A DNA stretch of 64,000 nucleotides from Paragorgia papillata (lineage: Eukaryota; Cnidaria; Anthozoa; Scleralcyonacea; Coralliidae). The position numbers were made by a program, and so were the translations under genes. The stretch spans positions 1,550,001 to 1,614,000 of the forward strand of contig JAWNZC010000348.1 in NCBI GenBank assembly GCA_035771165.1, in the 5' to 3' direction. Shown here in pieces: positions 12,340 through 22,203 of this stretch (its first letter is position 1; each line of letters begins with the position of its first letter). Below the pieces are notes generated by a model that was not told the origin of the DNA, searched no databases, and was given only the letters and a program-made list of their open reading frames with translations.

Positions 12340-12785
12340 CTAATGTTGCAAACCATGAAAAATGAAAATCATAAATTTTCAAAACAAACGGTGAATGGTA
12401 AATTAAATAGTATAGTTGTTGTATAGTCGCGGTGGTGGTAGCTAGTGGTATAAAGCCGGTTTTCCACCAGGCGACTTTTTTCGCGCGAAGCGACTTTTTC
12501 TTTTGTCTCATGAGATGATTTTTTCTTTTGTCTCATGAGGTGGAACTAATCAGAAATCTATTGAATTCGAACAAAAGAAAGTCGCTTCGCGCGAAATAAA
12601 TCGCCTAGTGGAAAAGTGGCTTTAGTAGTGGAAAAGCAGCTTTAGTAGTGGTATAGAAGTACATAAATTGTTAGATGTACATGTATTGACATGAGCATGC
12701 AGTTGTGCATGATAGTGGTAGTAATGGTGGTAGAAGAATATTAATATTTTAGTGTATTATAGAATGCTAACAGTTATATGGTCAT

Positions 12786-13147
12786 AATAATGATATTAGG
12801 TGCTATTCCGAGTGGCGAACCATACTGGGTGAATAGAGAAAGACTCCCGACTCGACCGCGGCTGGGATTCGAATCAACGACCTTCGCCCTTCGGTTTACT
12901 AGTCCGACGCTCTACCGACTGAACTACATGGTCAAGTTGGGAGCAAGTCGTGGAATGATGGTACTTATCATTTGATATTTCGAAACTGAAATCTAGTTTC
13001 TTCAATATCGAGAGGCTTAATTCTTTATCTTATGTATTCCAACAATATAAGATGAAACATTTCTCGATATTGAAAAAAACTAGGCTTTAGTTTTGAAATA
13101 TCAAATATATTTTACTACACTCGGAGTAGCACCTAATATCATTATTT
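12786..13147. mobile_element. 362-bp TIR element containing a tRNA-like sequence
   Basis: AATAATGATATTAGGTGCT at 12786-12804 is perfectly inverted at 13129-13147. A second inverted repeat (TTTGATATTTCGAAACT...AAATATCAAA, 12970-13106) lies inside it. The left half carries a tRNA-like sequence. It is located in intron 7 of gene A. Confidence 0.6.
12854..12933 (-). tRNA. tRNA-Thr(AGT)-like sequence, probably a transposon-borne pseudo-tRNA
   Basis: Read on the minus strand there is an A-box-like TAGTTCAGTCGGTAGAGCG and a seven-base anticodon loop CTAGTAA (anticodon AGT) on a four-pair stem. A B-box-like GATTCGAATCCC follows. Six of seven acceptor pairs form (GACCATG with CGCGGTC). Mismatches in the acceptor, anticodon and T stems, and its place inside a TIR element, argue for a tRNA-derived module rather than a working tRNA. 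Confidence 0.35.
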
Positions 13148-13241
13148 TCCATCTGAGTTCGCTTTCCTACAATAATTATTCCAGGTTATGGTCATATTGT
13201 GCAGGGCTTAACTATATACCTATAAGAAGTAATTGGCTTAC

Positions 13242-13350
13242 CGTATAAAAGTTGGAAACAATTCTGTACTCCAGACATACACTCCAGAAAATGAGAGAGT
13301 AATGAAAAATTTTGCTGTAACAGCAACAAATATACGACCACCATTGTAAC
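13242..13350 (-). CDS. SLC22-like transporter (gene A), exon 7 of 9
   Basis: A 109-bp exon lies between acceptor AG (13352-13351) and donor GTAAGC (from 13241). It reads GRIFVAVTAKFFITLSFSGV... into the conserved YVWSTELFPTFIR stretch, the region around TM10 and the following loop in SLC22 carriers. It enters in phase 1 and exits in phase 2. Confidence 0.85.
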
Positions 13351-13469
13351 CTTAAAACGTTGAATTATAAATTATTTTATTTTATTTTATTTTAACATGA
13401 AATAAAATGAAATGAAATGCCTGATGATCACAAGAACAGGTGCCTCGAGCTCTCTATATATACTTTAAA

Positions 13470-13735
13470 AAAATAGAAAATGGCCGCCCGTGTTTATCTA
13501 TATGATGCAAACACGAGAGTGCTTTACATAAGTACTTTCGAATTCTCCCAAACAGGCGAACTCACTCAAGTGTCTGCATCAGGTTATATAAACACAGGGC
13601 ATCCATTTTCTCTTTCTTTTATGAAATAAGACTAAGAAATGTGCCGTGACGTCACAATCGTGTTTGCACAGCCTGATATAAATACAGTAATTGACCAATC
13701 ACAAGCGTGCGTAAGACGCAACCTATTTTACAAAA
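13470..13735. repeat. Palindromic MITE family M2, copy 2 (deleted centre)
   Basis: It shares the arms and 3' tail of the 400-705 copy (AATAGAAAATGGCCGCCCGTG, GGTTATATAAACACAGGGCA, GCGTAAGACGCAACC) but has lost much of the central loop. It lies in intron 6 of gene A. Confidence 0.65.
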
Positions 13736-13843
13736 TGTTGTAGAGCATATATATATATATATATACGACACATGGAATTATTTATACCGCTCAGCATAGA
13801 CTATATGTAATTGTGCGTGTGTCCGGTAAATGATATGATATAC

Positions 13844-13938
13844 CTGCGTTTGATCGATCTGCTGGAATAGACACAGCAATAGCAGACGCAATGAAGGCAA
13901 TGATCAATCCAGTGATAACAGATATTTTACGACCAAAT
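13844..13938 (-). CDS. SLC22-like transporter (gene A), exon 6 of 9
   Basis: A 95-bp exon with acceptor TTTTAG (AG at 13940-13939) and donor GTATAT (from 13843). It completes a lysine and gives KFGRKISVITGLIIAFIASA, the second MFS loop motif (D-K/R-F-G-R-K) between TM8 and TM9, then TM9. It exits in phase 1. Confidence 0.85.
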
Positions 13939-14114
13939 CTAAAAACAAAACATACCAGAAGATTCAAAATTATACCATGCGCGATATAGAGTGGCATTTG
14001 TCGCGGTTGATTACTTGTAACACTGTGACAAGTGTTACACCTGGTTACACGGACACTATATCATATCAATTCTGGCTAGTAAAACAATTTCAACAGTTGC
14101 ATTGCAATTCAGAA

Positions 14115-14560
14115 TTTTTCACCCCGTTACACGGCGTTACACACTGTTACGGCGTTACACAGCGTTACACTGTTATACACTGTTACACGGCGTTACACAC
14201 TGTTACGCAGTGTTACACGGCGTTACACATTGTTACGCAGTGTTACACGGCGTTACACAGCGTTACACACTGTTATACACTGTTACACGGCGTTACACAC
14301 TGTTACACACTGTTACGCAGTGTTACACGGCGTTACACACTGTTATACACTGTTACACGGCGTTACACACTGTTACACAGCGTCACACACGTGCTGTTAC
14401 ACATTGTTGCACGCTGTTACACACTTACGCAATGTCACAGTGTTACACGGCCTTACACAGTGTTACACACTGTACACAGTGTTGTTACACAATGTTACAC
14501 AGTGGGCGCAGTGTTACACAGTGTTGTTACACAGTGTTACACACTGTTACACAATGACAC
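14115..14560. repeat. TGTTACAC minisatellite array
   Basis: Dozens of variants of a 10-20 bp unit built on TGTTACACGGCGTTACACAC run together. A palindrome follows at about 14566-14610 (TATGTTCTCTATGTGTAA and inverse). All long plus-strand frames here are repeat artefacts. Confidence 0.85.
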
Positions 14561-14814
14561 TGCTACTGCGTATGTTCTCTATGTGTAAGTTACACATAGA
14601 GAACATACTGTACGTAATATATCCGGCATATCCTCTTATCTACAATGTCATTCCGTATAACCTTGCGATCGTCACCGTTAAAGATGATAGTCTCATCCCA
14701 AAGTGCATACCTATCTATAGCTATTTTACTGCCTCATACTGAGATTCCAAACCAATTAATACAGGGAATATATACAGGAGAGAAAATAAACTGCCAAATA
14801 TACACAAATTCTCT

Positions 14815-14998
14815 ATGTGTAACACCTAGTAACATTGTGTAATGCCGTGTAACAGTGTGTAACACTGTGTGTTGTGTAACACCTTGTAACAGCGTGTAAC
14901 ACTATGTAACACTATCACGCTGTGTAACAGTGTAACAACTTGTAACAGTGTGCAACACTATGTAACACTGTGCAACACTGTGTAACACTGTGTATTAC
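14815..14998. repeat. Inverted counterpart of the TGTTACAC array
   Basis: Repeats of TGTGTAACAC and TGTAACAGTG are the reverse complement of the array at 14115-14560, about 250 bp away. The two could fold as one large foldback structure within intron 5 of gene A. Confidence 0.75.
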
Positions 14999-15204
14999 GT
15001 CGCATCGAACTGAATGCATAAATTTATTCAGATTATTTTTTGTAGTTGCAATCTACTGTAAGAATCGTCTAACACTTGTAAGTTGTAACACTGTTACTCA
15101 CGACACAGAGGAAAATATGGGGTTCTAAATCGTGCATCATATGATTTTTTGTGAACAGTTGGAATTTTTGTAGATTTCATATACAATGGTTTATTTTGTC
15201 TCAC

Positions 15205-15339
15205 TTGTCTACGGACCAGATAGCCATGAAATTTGCTGGAAATTCGACAAGACTCGCCAATGCAAAATTTAAGTATCTATTCCCACCAAGGTCAACTGAT
15301 GCGTAGGAAACTCCGTAGTAGACTAGCGAGATGGCAAAC
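15205..15339 (-). CDS. SLC22-like transporter (gene A), exon 5 of 9
   Basis: A 135-bp exon with acceptor TTTAG (AG at 15341-15340) and donor GTGAGA (from 15204). It completes the tryptophan begun in exon 4 and encodes TM7, an extracellular loop (...YASVDLGGNRYLN...) and TM8 ending in IWSVDK. This is the usual SLC22 order. The intron upstream (15340-15998) holds nothing recognised. Confidence 0.85.
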
Positions 15340-15998
15340 CTAAAGAATATAAATATGGCTGATTAAAATTCATAAAATTTGTCATAAAACTAATTATATT
15401 TATATACTCTATTGCAAATGAAAACTGAATCTTTACGTGACAGTTTACTACGTTTAAACAAGTTTTTTTAACGAATTAACAAATAAAATAGTTTATCGTT
15501 ATTTTGTTAAACCCGAGTTTGGTTAGGGTATATATATATAAGCCAACGTCGTTACGAGCGCGCATGCAATCATATATATTTCGTGATGATTGTTTGTTTA
15601 ACCCAATTGTTTATTTGTTTTTATTGTTTGTTTGTTGGATTTTTTTGTGATATACCTCTTGTGTACACGACGCTTTGTGTTTAGACTGCATGAGCTTGTC
15701 TGGATCGGGAGGGGAACGCAAAGAAAACCTAATTTTGGCCACAGATCTGGTCAAAAATATCTGTTGGCTCCTTCCAATTCCTTAACCCTTTGGGGCCTGG
15801 ACCTCTCCCTGTGTCGTCTGCGTTAGCCAGATAAAATACTAAAGACTCGATCGTCTTCAGGCTTTAAAGGGTTAAGGCTTGAGGTATAGAAAAAATCCTG
15901 ATCATTATCGTTTTGATGAAGCAGTAACAGTTAACAGTGCTGCTACCAGAGTAGCCATACAACCATTAGTCTTTTGCTTTGTATATAGGAATACTTAC

Positions 15999-16208
15999 CA
16001 GAGATTGCAACTTATCAACGTTGTCCTTGTCACTTTCCAATTCTTAAAAAGATGCTTAAAATTCCCTGTTTGTCCACACAGTTTTGGATTTTCAAGTTCG
16101 TCGTTTGGAAATATTTTCCCGTTTATCTTAGCAACTGTGACGAGTTGTTGTCTTGCTCTATCCTCCTTGCCATGAACCAATAACCATCTCGCTGATTCTG
16201 GAATAAAC
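15999..16208 (-). CDS. SLC22-like transporter (gene A), exon 4 of 9
   Basis: A 210-bp exon with acceptor AG at 16210-16209 and donor GTAAGT from 15998. It starts with the last base of a tryptophan codon and reads FIPESARWLLVHGKEDRA, the SLC22 hallmark after TM6. A large charged cytoplasmic loop follows. It joins in phase to exon 3 at 38926 across a 22.7-kb intron that contains the Polinton. Confidence 0.9.
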
Positions 16209-17240
16209 CTTTAATAAAATATCGGAAAGTACGGTTTCTCATTCACTGGTAATATACTGTCTATTCCTGCGTGCTGTACGACAATGTTACAAGCTGACAG
16301 CAAGCAGGTGATCGGTGTGCGCATAATCATGCATATACTGACGGCTAAACAAATTGGATCTACCCACAACAAACGCATTTAACATTTGGGTTTTTCTTTT
16401 CTTCTTGTGCTTCGCCACTGCACGCGTTATATATAACTAATACACAGAAGCAAAAATTTCTTACGTGTGATTGGTTGATGCAATTTATTTAAAATACTAT
16501 ATACTACTTAACAAATAAATACATTTTCCCGCGTGTGCGTGTGTACTGTAATAGATCACATGCAGATGATGTCACAGCGTGTAAAGAACAAAAAAGTACG
16601 ATACGAGACAAAGTTGTGTTCTTAAAAAATGGCTATAAATATACTGGAAGAAAGATAATTCATCTGGCTACAACATACCAGGGGCGGATTTAGACTACGT
16701 CAACTAAGTCGCGCGACGAAGTGAAAATTTGACGTGAATATATAATTTTCGTTTGTTGCACGTTGTCAAAAATTTACAAATAAAATCCTGCAAATGAGAA
16801 ATAATTATCTAGTAGGAAGGAGTATGTTCTATTCTTAAAATGCCTATCTACAGAGGCTTCAGTTCAGGCCAGAAAAATTTCCCCGTTGGCGTTTTTCCGT
16901 TTCCTTTATGCGCGAGACCTAATTCTGTGCTACGACTGATTTCGAGGGGAAGCAGTGGGATGCACGGGACATAATGCGAGAATCAAGGATCGGGTTCACA
17001 GTCATTTCCAGGCCACAAATGCGATGCAGGCTCTCGGCTTGATGAATTTGACGAAGGAAAGCAGTTAGTCACTTTTTGACGAAGTTGGTTGGTTTTTTAA
17101 GATCTTTTAACGTTCCTGATTGGTTAATTTTTTTCTAATTACGACTTACGATTGGTGTAGAGGCTGAAACGTCATTTTGCAGGATAAGCGCCTTTCTGAG
17201 TAATCAGTATGGTTAGCGATCGCTTCTGTGGTTCTACGAG

Positions 17241-17382
17241 AGTAGGGTGTAAATGCGGATCCTGGGACATTTTTGTAAAAGCGTTTGCGAACCCCCTCCT
17301 GAAAGATTTTTTCGATACTGACCTAAGTTTTGAAAACCATTTGCGACCCCCTCCTGGAATTTTTTGGGTTTGGGTTTCGAAA
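17241..17382 (+). repeat. Polinton left terminal inverted repeat, 142 bp
   Basis: Read against the right end, all 142 bases match by eye, from AGTAGGGTG through the palindromic TTTCGAAA. Beyond this the left continues GTTTTTGGGAGTTTTTGGG. A similar stretch reappears about 120 bp further in on the right side, so the right end carries extra subterminal sequence. Confidence 0.95.
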
Positions 17383-17455
17383 GTTTTTGGGAGTTTTTGG
17401 GATTGGGTTTTTTAAATCGTTCTTGATGGGTTTTAAAAATTTTAAAAAAATAAGA

Positions 17456-17764
17456 ATGAACTCAATGAATACAGTAAACCAACAAGCATTCTGTTCCAAC
17501 CAAATTATAACAAGCAAAGAATTTGGAGACTTGTGGAAACAAGAATGGAAACAACTTAGTTCCAAATACAAACAAGAAACAAAAGCATTTAATAAATTTC
17601 TTAAAGAAAAATATGGAAAAAACAAGCATAAAGTCAAACAGGGTAAAGAAGGATTTAAAGAAATGTGGGATGACAAATTCAGGGATTTGAATATCAAATT
17701 TGAAAATGAGCAGGAAAAAATTTTTAATGAAGTTAATCCAAAAAAATCTTACTACTCCGTTTGA
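17456..17764 (+). CDS. Small charged helical protein next to the left TIR
   Basis: A 102-residue product. I chose the ATG at 17456 because it follows AAAAATAAGA, the start-proximal motif seen at the other element genes. The longer upstream frame only translates TIR sequence. The protein is rich in Lys, Glu and aromatic residues (FGDLWKQEWKQLSSKYKQET) and is predicted mostly alpha-helical. There is no signal peptide or membrane segment. It converges with the polymerase gene, separated by 93 bp that contain a hairpin. Function unknown. Confidence 0.6.
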   Translation: MNSMNTVNQQAFCSNQIITSKEFGDLWKQEWKQLSSKYKQETKAFNKFLKEKYGKNKHKVKQGKEGFKEMWDDKFRDLNIKFENEQEKIFNEVNPKKSYYSV

Positions 17765-17817
17765 TGTCATTTACGCATTAAAAACCTTAAAAAAAAAATT
17801 TTTAAAACCTTTTCAAA

Positions 17818-17848
17818 AAAATTTGTATCCTTTTTGAATACAAATTTT
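17818..17848. terminator. 3' hairpin at the convergent 17764/17858 junction
   Basis: AAAATTTGTAT (17818-17828) pairs perfectly with ATACAAATTTT (17838-17848) over an 11-bp stem with a 9-nt loop. It lies 10 nt past the polymerase stop and 54 nt past the plus-strand gene's stop. Confidence 0.5.
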
Positions 17849-17857
17849 GAAATTAAT

Positions 17858-19567
17858 CTATCTAGTTTTATAATGTCCAATCGCAAGTGTTGAAATTTTA
17901 TCATCTAAGATAACCCTTTTGTCATCTTTAGAATTTAATGCTATTTTGTTAACATGAATGGTATGAATTGTATGTTGGGTACTTCTAAATGTGTTCATCC
18001 CTTTTAATAGGTTTTTTTCAGAAAACAGACATTCCACATAATCGTTAAACTTGATGTCATTGTTGATAACAGCCTTTGCAATACCTTTACACTTTTTGTC
18101 CTCCTTTTCTTCCCATAACCCAGTTATAGGGTCTAACTTTCTGGCCATTTTAAGTGCGTAAGCTTTTGACCTTAATCCTACAAATTCTGAGATTTGTTCA
18201 GCTCCAGTCTCAGATTTCATCATCCCAAGGACTTTCTTGTTTACCCCACACTTAATTCCACTTGGATGAGTTTCTGGAAAGTTTGAGGTGTCAAAGTGGG
18301 TTTTAACATCTGGCGAGATATCTACAAAGAAGTCATCAGTTTTGATTTCGTAACATAAGCTATCGGTGTCTGTAAATAACAGTTTTGCCCTGTCCCCATA
18401 TTTTGGTTTAATATAATTGTAGTTAAAATCATACATAGAAATTTTACTTTTGTCTAGAATAGCTGCACCTACATATATGGGTTTGTTTAGTTTAACTCTA
18501 GTTTTTTTCATATGAACCGCACCCAAGTTTTCTGTAAATATATTGATATCATTGTAGTTGGGTTTTTTCGCTAATTTTTCTAGCTGATCGGCATCTGAAA
18601 CCAACCGGACATCAACCCTGTTTCTGACATTTTCCATTGATTTTCCAAACGGTGCGTTATTCATGAGTTTGTAAAAATCTTTTTCGAAATCATTGGTGGC
18701 GGCTGTTCTTAACTTCGTGTTTAACATAATGTAAGGTTCCATCCAAGCTTTTTCTGTAAATGAGATCCCGCGATGAATTTTTGTTAACACCAACCCATTT
18801 TCTAATATTTGTTCAAGAGCTTCATAATGGAGTACATAATTTTTCTTATTATTTAAATTCGGTACTAGCTTTTCCACTTTGTCGATCATCATTCTTTCGG
18901 CTGCAAATGGCATATTGTTATGGAGATCATGCAACTCTTCTGGATAGTCCAAATCTACTTCTAAAAAACAGCCTTCGCCTTCTGTTGTCAAATATTTTTC
19001 CCAGTTTTCCAACTCATCATCTGGAACCCATTTGAAATCTCCAACAGGTAATGGTTCTGTCATTGACATGCCATAAAGATTGTTACGATCCAAATATGGA
19101 ATGAAAACACTTTCTTTTTCTGGATCGTACTCATCCATATACTTATTGTTTGCCTTTGCATACCGATGGGTAATAGTTGAGATACCCCCGCGAATACCTT
19201 TTTCAACCATGAGGTACATATTTGGGTCTGTTAAAAGCTCCAACTTTTGTTCCGTCATTTTTAATAAGGCACTCCAGGCCAGTCCAGGAGTTGTATAAAA
19301 CCACATGGGGTCAAGTTTGTAAGTGTTTTTACTCATTTTCCTGAAGTTTTGAATAACATCTGACAAAAGAAGTACATCGGTTTTTAAATACAGATTATGA
19401 TAATCCTTTAAACTTTTACATTTAAACTTGTCCCAAACATTTTGAGCGTGTTTGTAATCGTCATCGCTAATATGTTTTCTTGTTAATCTTGAATAAAATT
19501 TTTCCTTTGGTGGTAATTTTGGATAGTCCAACTTTTTCAGGCTGTCCAAAAACTCATAAGGAAACAC
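17858..19567 (-). CDS. Protein-primed family B DNA polymerase, C-terminal (polymerase) part after an in-frame stop
   Basis: This is the continuation, in the same frame, of the gene starting at 21826; it is separated by one TAG (19571-19573). It has no ATG at its beginning (first codons GGT GTG), so it is not an independent gene. It contains Exo III (YLKTDVLLL, about residue 57) and polymerase motif A (LDRNNLYGM, about 156). Motif B (KLMNNAPFGKSMEN, about 296) and motif C (TDTDS, about 397) follow, all with their catalytic acidic residues. These define a pPolB of the Polinton/adenovirus/phi29 class, which would replicate the linear element using a protein primer on its TIR ends. If the stop is real, the polymerase active site is made only by readthrough or not at all. 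Confidence 0.9.
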   Translation of the reverse strand: MFPYEFLDSLKKLDYPKLPPKEKFYSRLTRKHISDDDYKHAQNVWDKFKCKSLKDYHNLYLKTDVLLLSDVIQNFRKMSKNTYKLDPMWFYTTPGLAWSALLKMTEQKLELLTDPNMYLMVEKGIRGGISTITHRYAKANNKYMDEYDPEKESVFIPYLDRNNLYGMSMTEPLPVGDFKWVPDDELENWEKYLTTEGEGCFLEVDLDYPEELHDLHNNMPFAAERMMIDKVEKLVPNLNNKKNYVLHYEALEQILENGLVLTKIHRGISFTEKAWMEPYIMLNTKLRTAATNDFEKDFYKLMNNAPFGKSMENVRNRVDVRLVSDADQLEKLAKKPNYNDINIFTENLGAVHMKKTRVKLNKPIYVGAAILDKSKISMYDFNYNYIKPKYGDRAKLLFTDTDSLCYEIKTDDFFVDISPDVKTHFDTSNFPETHPSGIKCGVNKKVLGMMKSETGAEQISEFVGLRSKAYALKMARKLDPITGLWEEKEDKKCKGIAKAVINNDIKFNDYVECLFSEKNLLKGMNTFRSTQHTIHTIHVNKIALNSKDDKRVILDDKISTLAIGHYKTR

Positions 19568-19570
19568 ACC

Positions 19571-21826
19571 CTAATTTTGTTTCAACAAATCCACATTTTC
19601 TTTTGGGTGGTCTTTGAAACCTTTTTCGGTGTAATGGAATTCTGTCTTAGGTAAGTTTGATGCCAGTGTTGCCAATGAGCTTGACATAAATTTTAAGGAG
19701 TCCAAAAACCTTAGCTCCAAAGGCACCCATTTTTTTCTTGTTATACCATTAGCATCCTTTTTCCACCCACCATCCATCCAAAGTTTTTTGTTAACACTTA
19801 TATACTCCTCTTCTGTTTTTGCGATGCAACCAATGGGACCATTTGACAACCCTAAATATTTTGCTATTAAATGACTATCATATCCACTAAAATTATGGAA
19901 CAAAACCGGAATATGTCTTGCACTTGACATTGAATAATTACAGTCATTATGAGCCGCACCACGGTATTTACCATTTAAATGGTCATGATCTCTAACTTTG
20001 GATTTTGCAGTATTTTTGTTGGCTTTCCAAAGACTTCTTGGGTCAAGATCTTTATGGTTTTTTCGTACAAATTGACCACCACAAACATAGCAAGATGTTG
20101 CATTTTGGAAGTTCTTTTCATCATCTGCTGTCATTATTATTTTCTTTGGATCCTTCAGATAGTTATGCCAAATCTTTTTGGCTTCTTTTTCCAAAGCCTC
20201 TACAAACATCTGACCAATATCTTGAAACTCATATTGTTTTGTGTAACTTACAGTTTTCCCTGGAAATATGGATGGGTCAGAGCATATGATTTGGAAGCAA
20301 TAACCAATTGGAATGTGTTCTTGATATTTTTGGGTATAACTTTTTGACTCGTCATTGTTCCTGGTTTTTAAAGTTTTTAACATACACTCGAAATCAGCCA
20401 CAATAATGAACGGAACATTCTGGGTTTTCTTAAAATCTTTGCAACTCCATCCCATGATGTCGTCAACACCCTTTTTGGGATATTCTTGGATTTGGGCGTC
20501 ATGAGTTCTACAGATTTCTTCATGTTGATTTAATATCTCCTCTGTTTTGAAAGGGTTTAAACAAAAGTTGCAAAAGAACTTTTTTCCTTTGTGTTTGTCA
20601 TTTTGGCTTGTTAAAAGTTTCCCCTTGTCCTTGATACAGCTGTAATGGCCATCCCACCAAAACAGGTTAACCCTGTTATCATGATCTGACCTGCTTAGTT
20701 GCATTTGACAAACCTTTTTAATTTCGTCGTCATATGTCAAAACGTTTACACCTATTTCATTATTTTTTTCAAATTTTGAGATATCCTTAATTTTAACAGG
20801 AAATGTTAGACCCCTACAATCATACTTTCTTGTCAATAGTTTTACAGCTGTTGGTACTCTTTCAAGTTTTTGGGCTGTTGGATCCTTTTTTAAGATTTCT
20901 GCGATGGCGACAGCATATAGGAAACAGTTGTTATCCTTGTTTTGTGGATTGATGATTGCTTTTTTACCCTTGATGAATTTTGGGAGTGGTTTGAAACCCT
21001 TGCCATTTAAAGGCTTATATTTTGTTATTTTGATGTGTAAAGATTTAACAGATCTTATAGACCATCCAGATCCTTTTTTCTGATGAGATGCCAATTTTTC
21101 TAACATCTCCCTTTTTGATAGTTTGTACAGTTCTGTAACATCTCCCTTTGTTGTCATAGCCTTTGTGTGGGAGGTAAAGTAGAAAAGATCTACTTCTTCT
21201 ATTCTATCAACATAATCGTAATGGACAAGTTTACAGATCAGTGTTGTTTTGACTTTTTTAGAATTTTCAATCCCATTAATAAGGTTTTCAACAGTTGCTG
21301 TTGTTTGTTCTAAAAATACTGTTGGGTCTCTGTAGTTTTGCCCTGAGATCTCATACAAAGCTGCCTTACCATTTACAAAATCTTTAATCATTACAGGCTC
21401 TGTTTGTCTAAGTTTTTTTGTGGCTTTTGTTTTCCTGTTGAAAATTTTTGTTAGTTTGTTGCCGAGAATCCTTCTGTTTTTAGAAAGTTTTTTGTCAGTG
21501 CCCAACCACTTCTTGTTCCACTTAATTTTGTCTTGTCTTGCTTCTTCTTGTCGGATCTCTTTTGACCATTTTTGTTCTTCTTTTTTCTGTAATTTTTTAT
21601 GAGTTTTTTGTTGAAACTTGATTAGGTCATCTCTTAAATTGTCTTGTTGATTAACAAGTTTTTGCTCCTCTTTAAGTTCCTTCGCCTTCTGTTTTTCTTG
21701 TAGTTTGGCAAGTCTTTCGGGTTTGAAAGGTTTCATCTCCTTATCTCGTTGGAGTTGCCTTTGTTTTCTAAGGCGAGCATTTTCCCGAATTTTTAATAAT
21801 TTTGGATCGGTGGTGTACTTTGTCAT
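19571..21826 (-). CDS. Protein-primed family B DNA polymerase, N-terminal (exonuclease) part, ends at TAG
   Basis: 751 residues from an ATG preceded by ATAATAA. The first 130 residues are very basic and coiled-coil-like, the region where pPolBs may carry a terminal-protein-like domain. A NKDNNCFLYAVAIA block (about residue 294) is typical of animal Polinton polymerases. A C2H2-type FFCNFC...H..EIC finger follows at about 417. Exo I (ADFEC) is at about 476, a Cys-Cys...HDH endonuclease-VII-like insert (CYVCGGQF, RDHDHLNGKYRG) at about 578-620, and Exo II (HNFSGYDSHLI) at about 642. The frame stops just after KENVDLLKQN, while the rest of the polymerase continues in the same frame. The joined length (about 1,320 residues) is normal for the family. 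Confidence 0.92.
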   Translation of the reverse strand: MTKYTTDPKLLKIRENARLRKQRQLQRDKEMKPFKPERLAKLQEKQKAKELKEEQKLVNQQDNLRDDLIKFQQKTHKKLQKKEEQKWSKEIRQEEARQDKIKWNKKWLGTDKKLSKNRRILGNKLTKIFNRKTKATKKLRQTEPVMIKDFVNGKAALYEISGQNYRDPTVFLEQTTATVENLINGIENSKKVKTTLICKLVHYDYVDRIEEVDLFYFTSHTKAMTTKGDVTELYKLSKREMLEKLASHQKKGSGWSIRSVKSLHIKITKYKPLNGKGFKPLPKFIKGKKAIINPQNKDNNCFLYAVAIAEILKKDPTAQKLERVPTAVKLLTRKYDCRGLTFPVKIKDISKFEKNNEIGVNVLTYDDEIKKVCQMQLSRSDHDNRVNLFWWDGHYSCIKDKGKLLTSQNDKHKGKKFFCNFCLNPFKTEEILNQHEEICRTHDAQIQEYPKKGVDDIMGWSCKDFKKTQNVPFIIVADFECMLKTLKTRNNDESKSYTQKYQEHIPIGYCFQIICSDPSIFPGKTVSYTKQYEFQDIGQMFVEALEKEAKKIWHNYLKDPKKIIMTADDEKNFQNATSCYVCGGQFVRKNHKDLDPRSLWKANKNTAKSKVRDHDHLNGKYRGAAHNDCNYSMSSARHIPVLFHNFSGYDSHLIAKYLGLSNGPIGCIAKTEEEYISVNKKLWMDGGWKKDANGITRKKWVPLELRFLDSLKFMSSSLATLASNLPKTEFHYTEKGFKDHPKENVDLLKQN

Positions 21827-21864
21827 TTATTATGGTATAAAGTTTTTTAAATATGAAATAAAAA
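21827..21864. promoter_or_regulatory. 38-bp divergent start region, polymerase / 46-residue membrane protein
   Basis: The two genes point away from each other across 38 bp that contain ATAATAAATG for the polymerase on the minus strand and GAAATAAAAAATG on the plus strand. Any promoter for both must sit within this AT-rich spacer or inside the genes. It supports reading the AATAA motif as a start element rather than a poly(A) signal of an upstream gene. Confidence 0.45.
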
Positions 21865-22005
21865 ATGGACAAAATTAACGAAAATATTAATTATGTTGAT
21901 GAGAAAGTTACAGAGTTTATTGATGAAATTTCTCCATGGACTGGACTTGCTGTTGGGATAATCATTGGCAACATTATTTGGGTAAGTGCAATAGTACTTT
22001 TGTAA
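21865..22005 (+). CDS. 46-residue single-span membrane protein
   Basis: A short plus-strand frame, ATG to TAA: a hydrophilic acidic N-terminus (MDKINENINYVDEKVTEF) followed by one hydrophobic span (GLAVGIIIGNIIW...IVLL) that reaches the C-terminus. The ATG has the element's GAAATAAAAA context. A perfect 10-bp hairpin begins 19 nt past the stop, as after other genes here. This supports it over the overlapping minus-strand frame at 21847-22074. It resembles the small membrane-associated proteins elsewhere in the element. Function unknown. Confidence 0.55.
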   Translation: MDKINENINYVDEKVTEFIDEISPWTGLAVGIIIGNIIWVSAIVLL

Positions 22006-22023
22006 AAAAACTTCATTAAAAAA

Positions 22024-22047
22024 ATTTCTATCCTTTTGGATAGAAAT
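22024..22047. terminator. Perfect 10-bp 3' hairpin
   Basis: ATTTCTATCC-TTTT-GGATAGAAAT, 19 nt downstream of the stop at 22005. It lies between two convergent genes. Confidence 0.55.
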
Positions 22048-22203
22048 CTTTGTTAAAAATGACGAAGTATGCAAACATTTTTGGAGAGAAATGCAACCTT
22101 AGAAAACAGAACCTTATTTATTATATAGTTTAAATTAAATTTTTTACTAGTTACAACATTTTTAGATTTTGTTCATCATGTTTAATGAAAGTTTTAAAAA
22201 AAT

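Noticed and set aside
17330..17764. Longer 144-residue version of the plus-strand gene near the left TIR
   Set aside because: The first 42 codons translate TIR sequence. The ATG at 17456 has the element's start motif.
17858..19567. Separate second polymerase gene
   Set aside because: It has no ATG start, is in frame with the upstream half, and continues the same domain order.
21847..22074. 75-residue minus-strand frame
   Set aside because: It overlaps the better supported plus-strand membrane gene and its hairpin, and lacks the start context.
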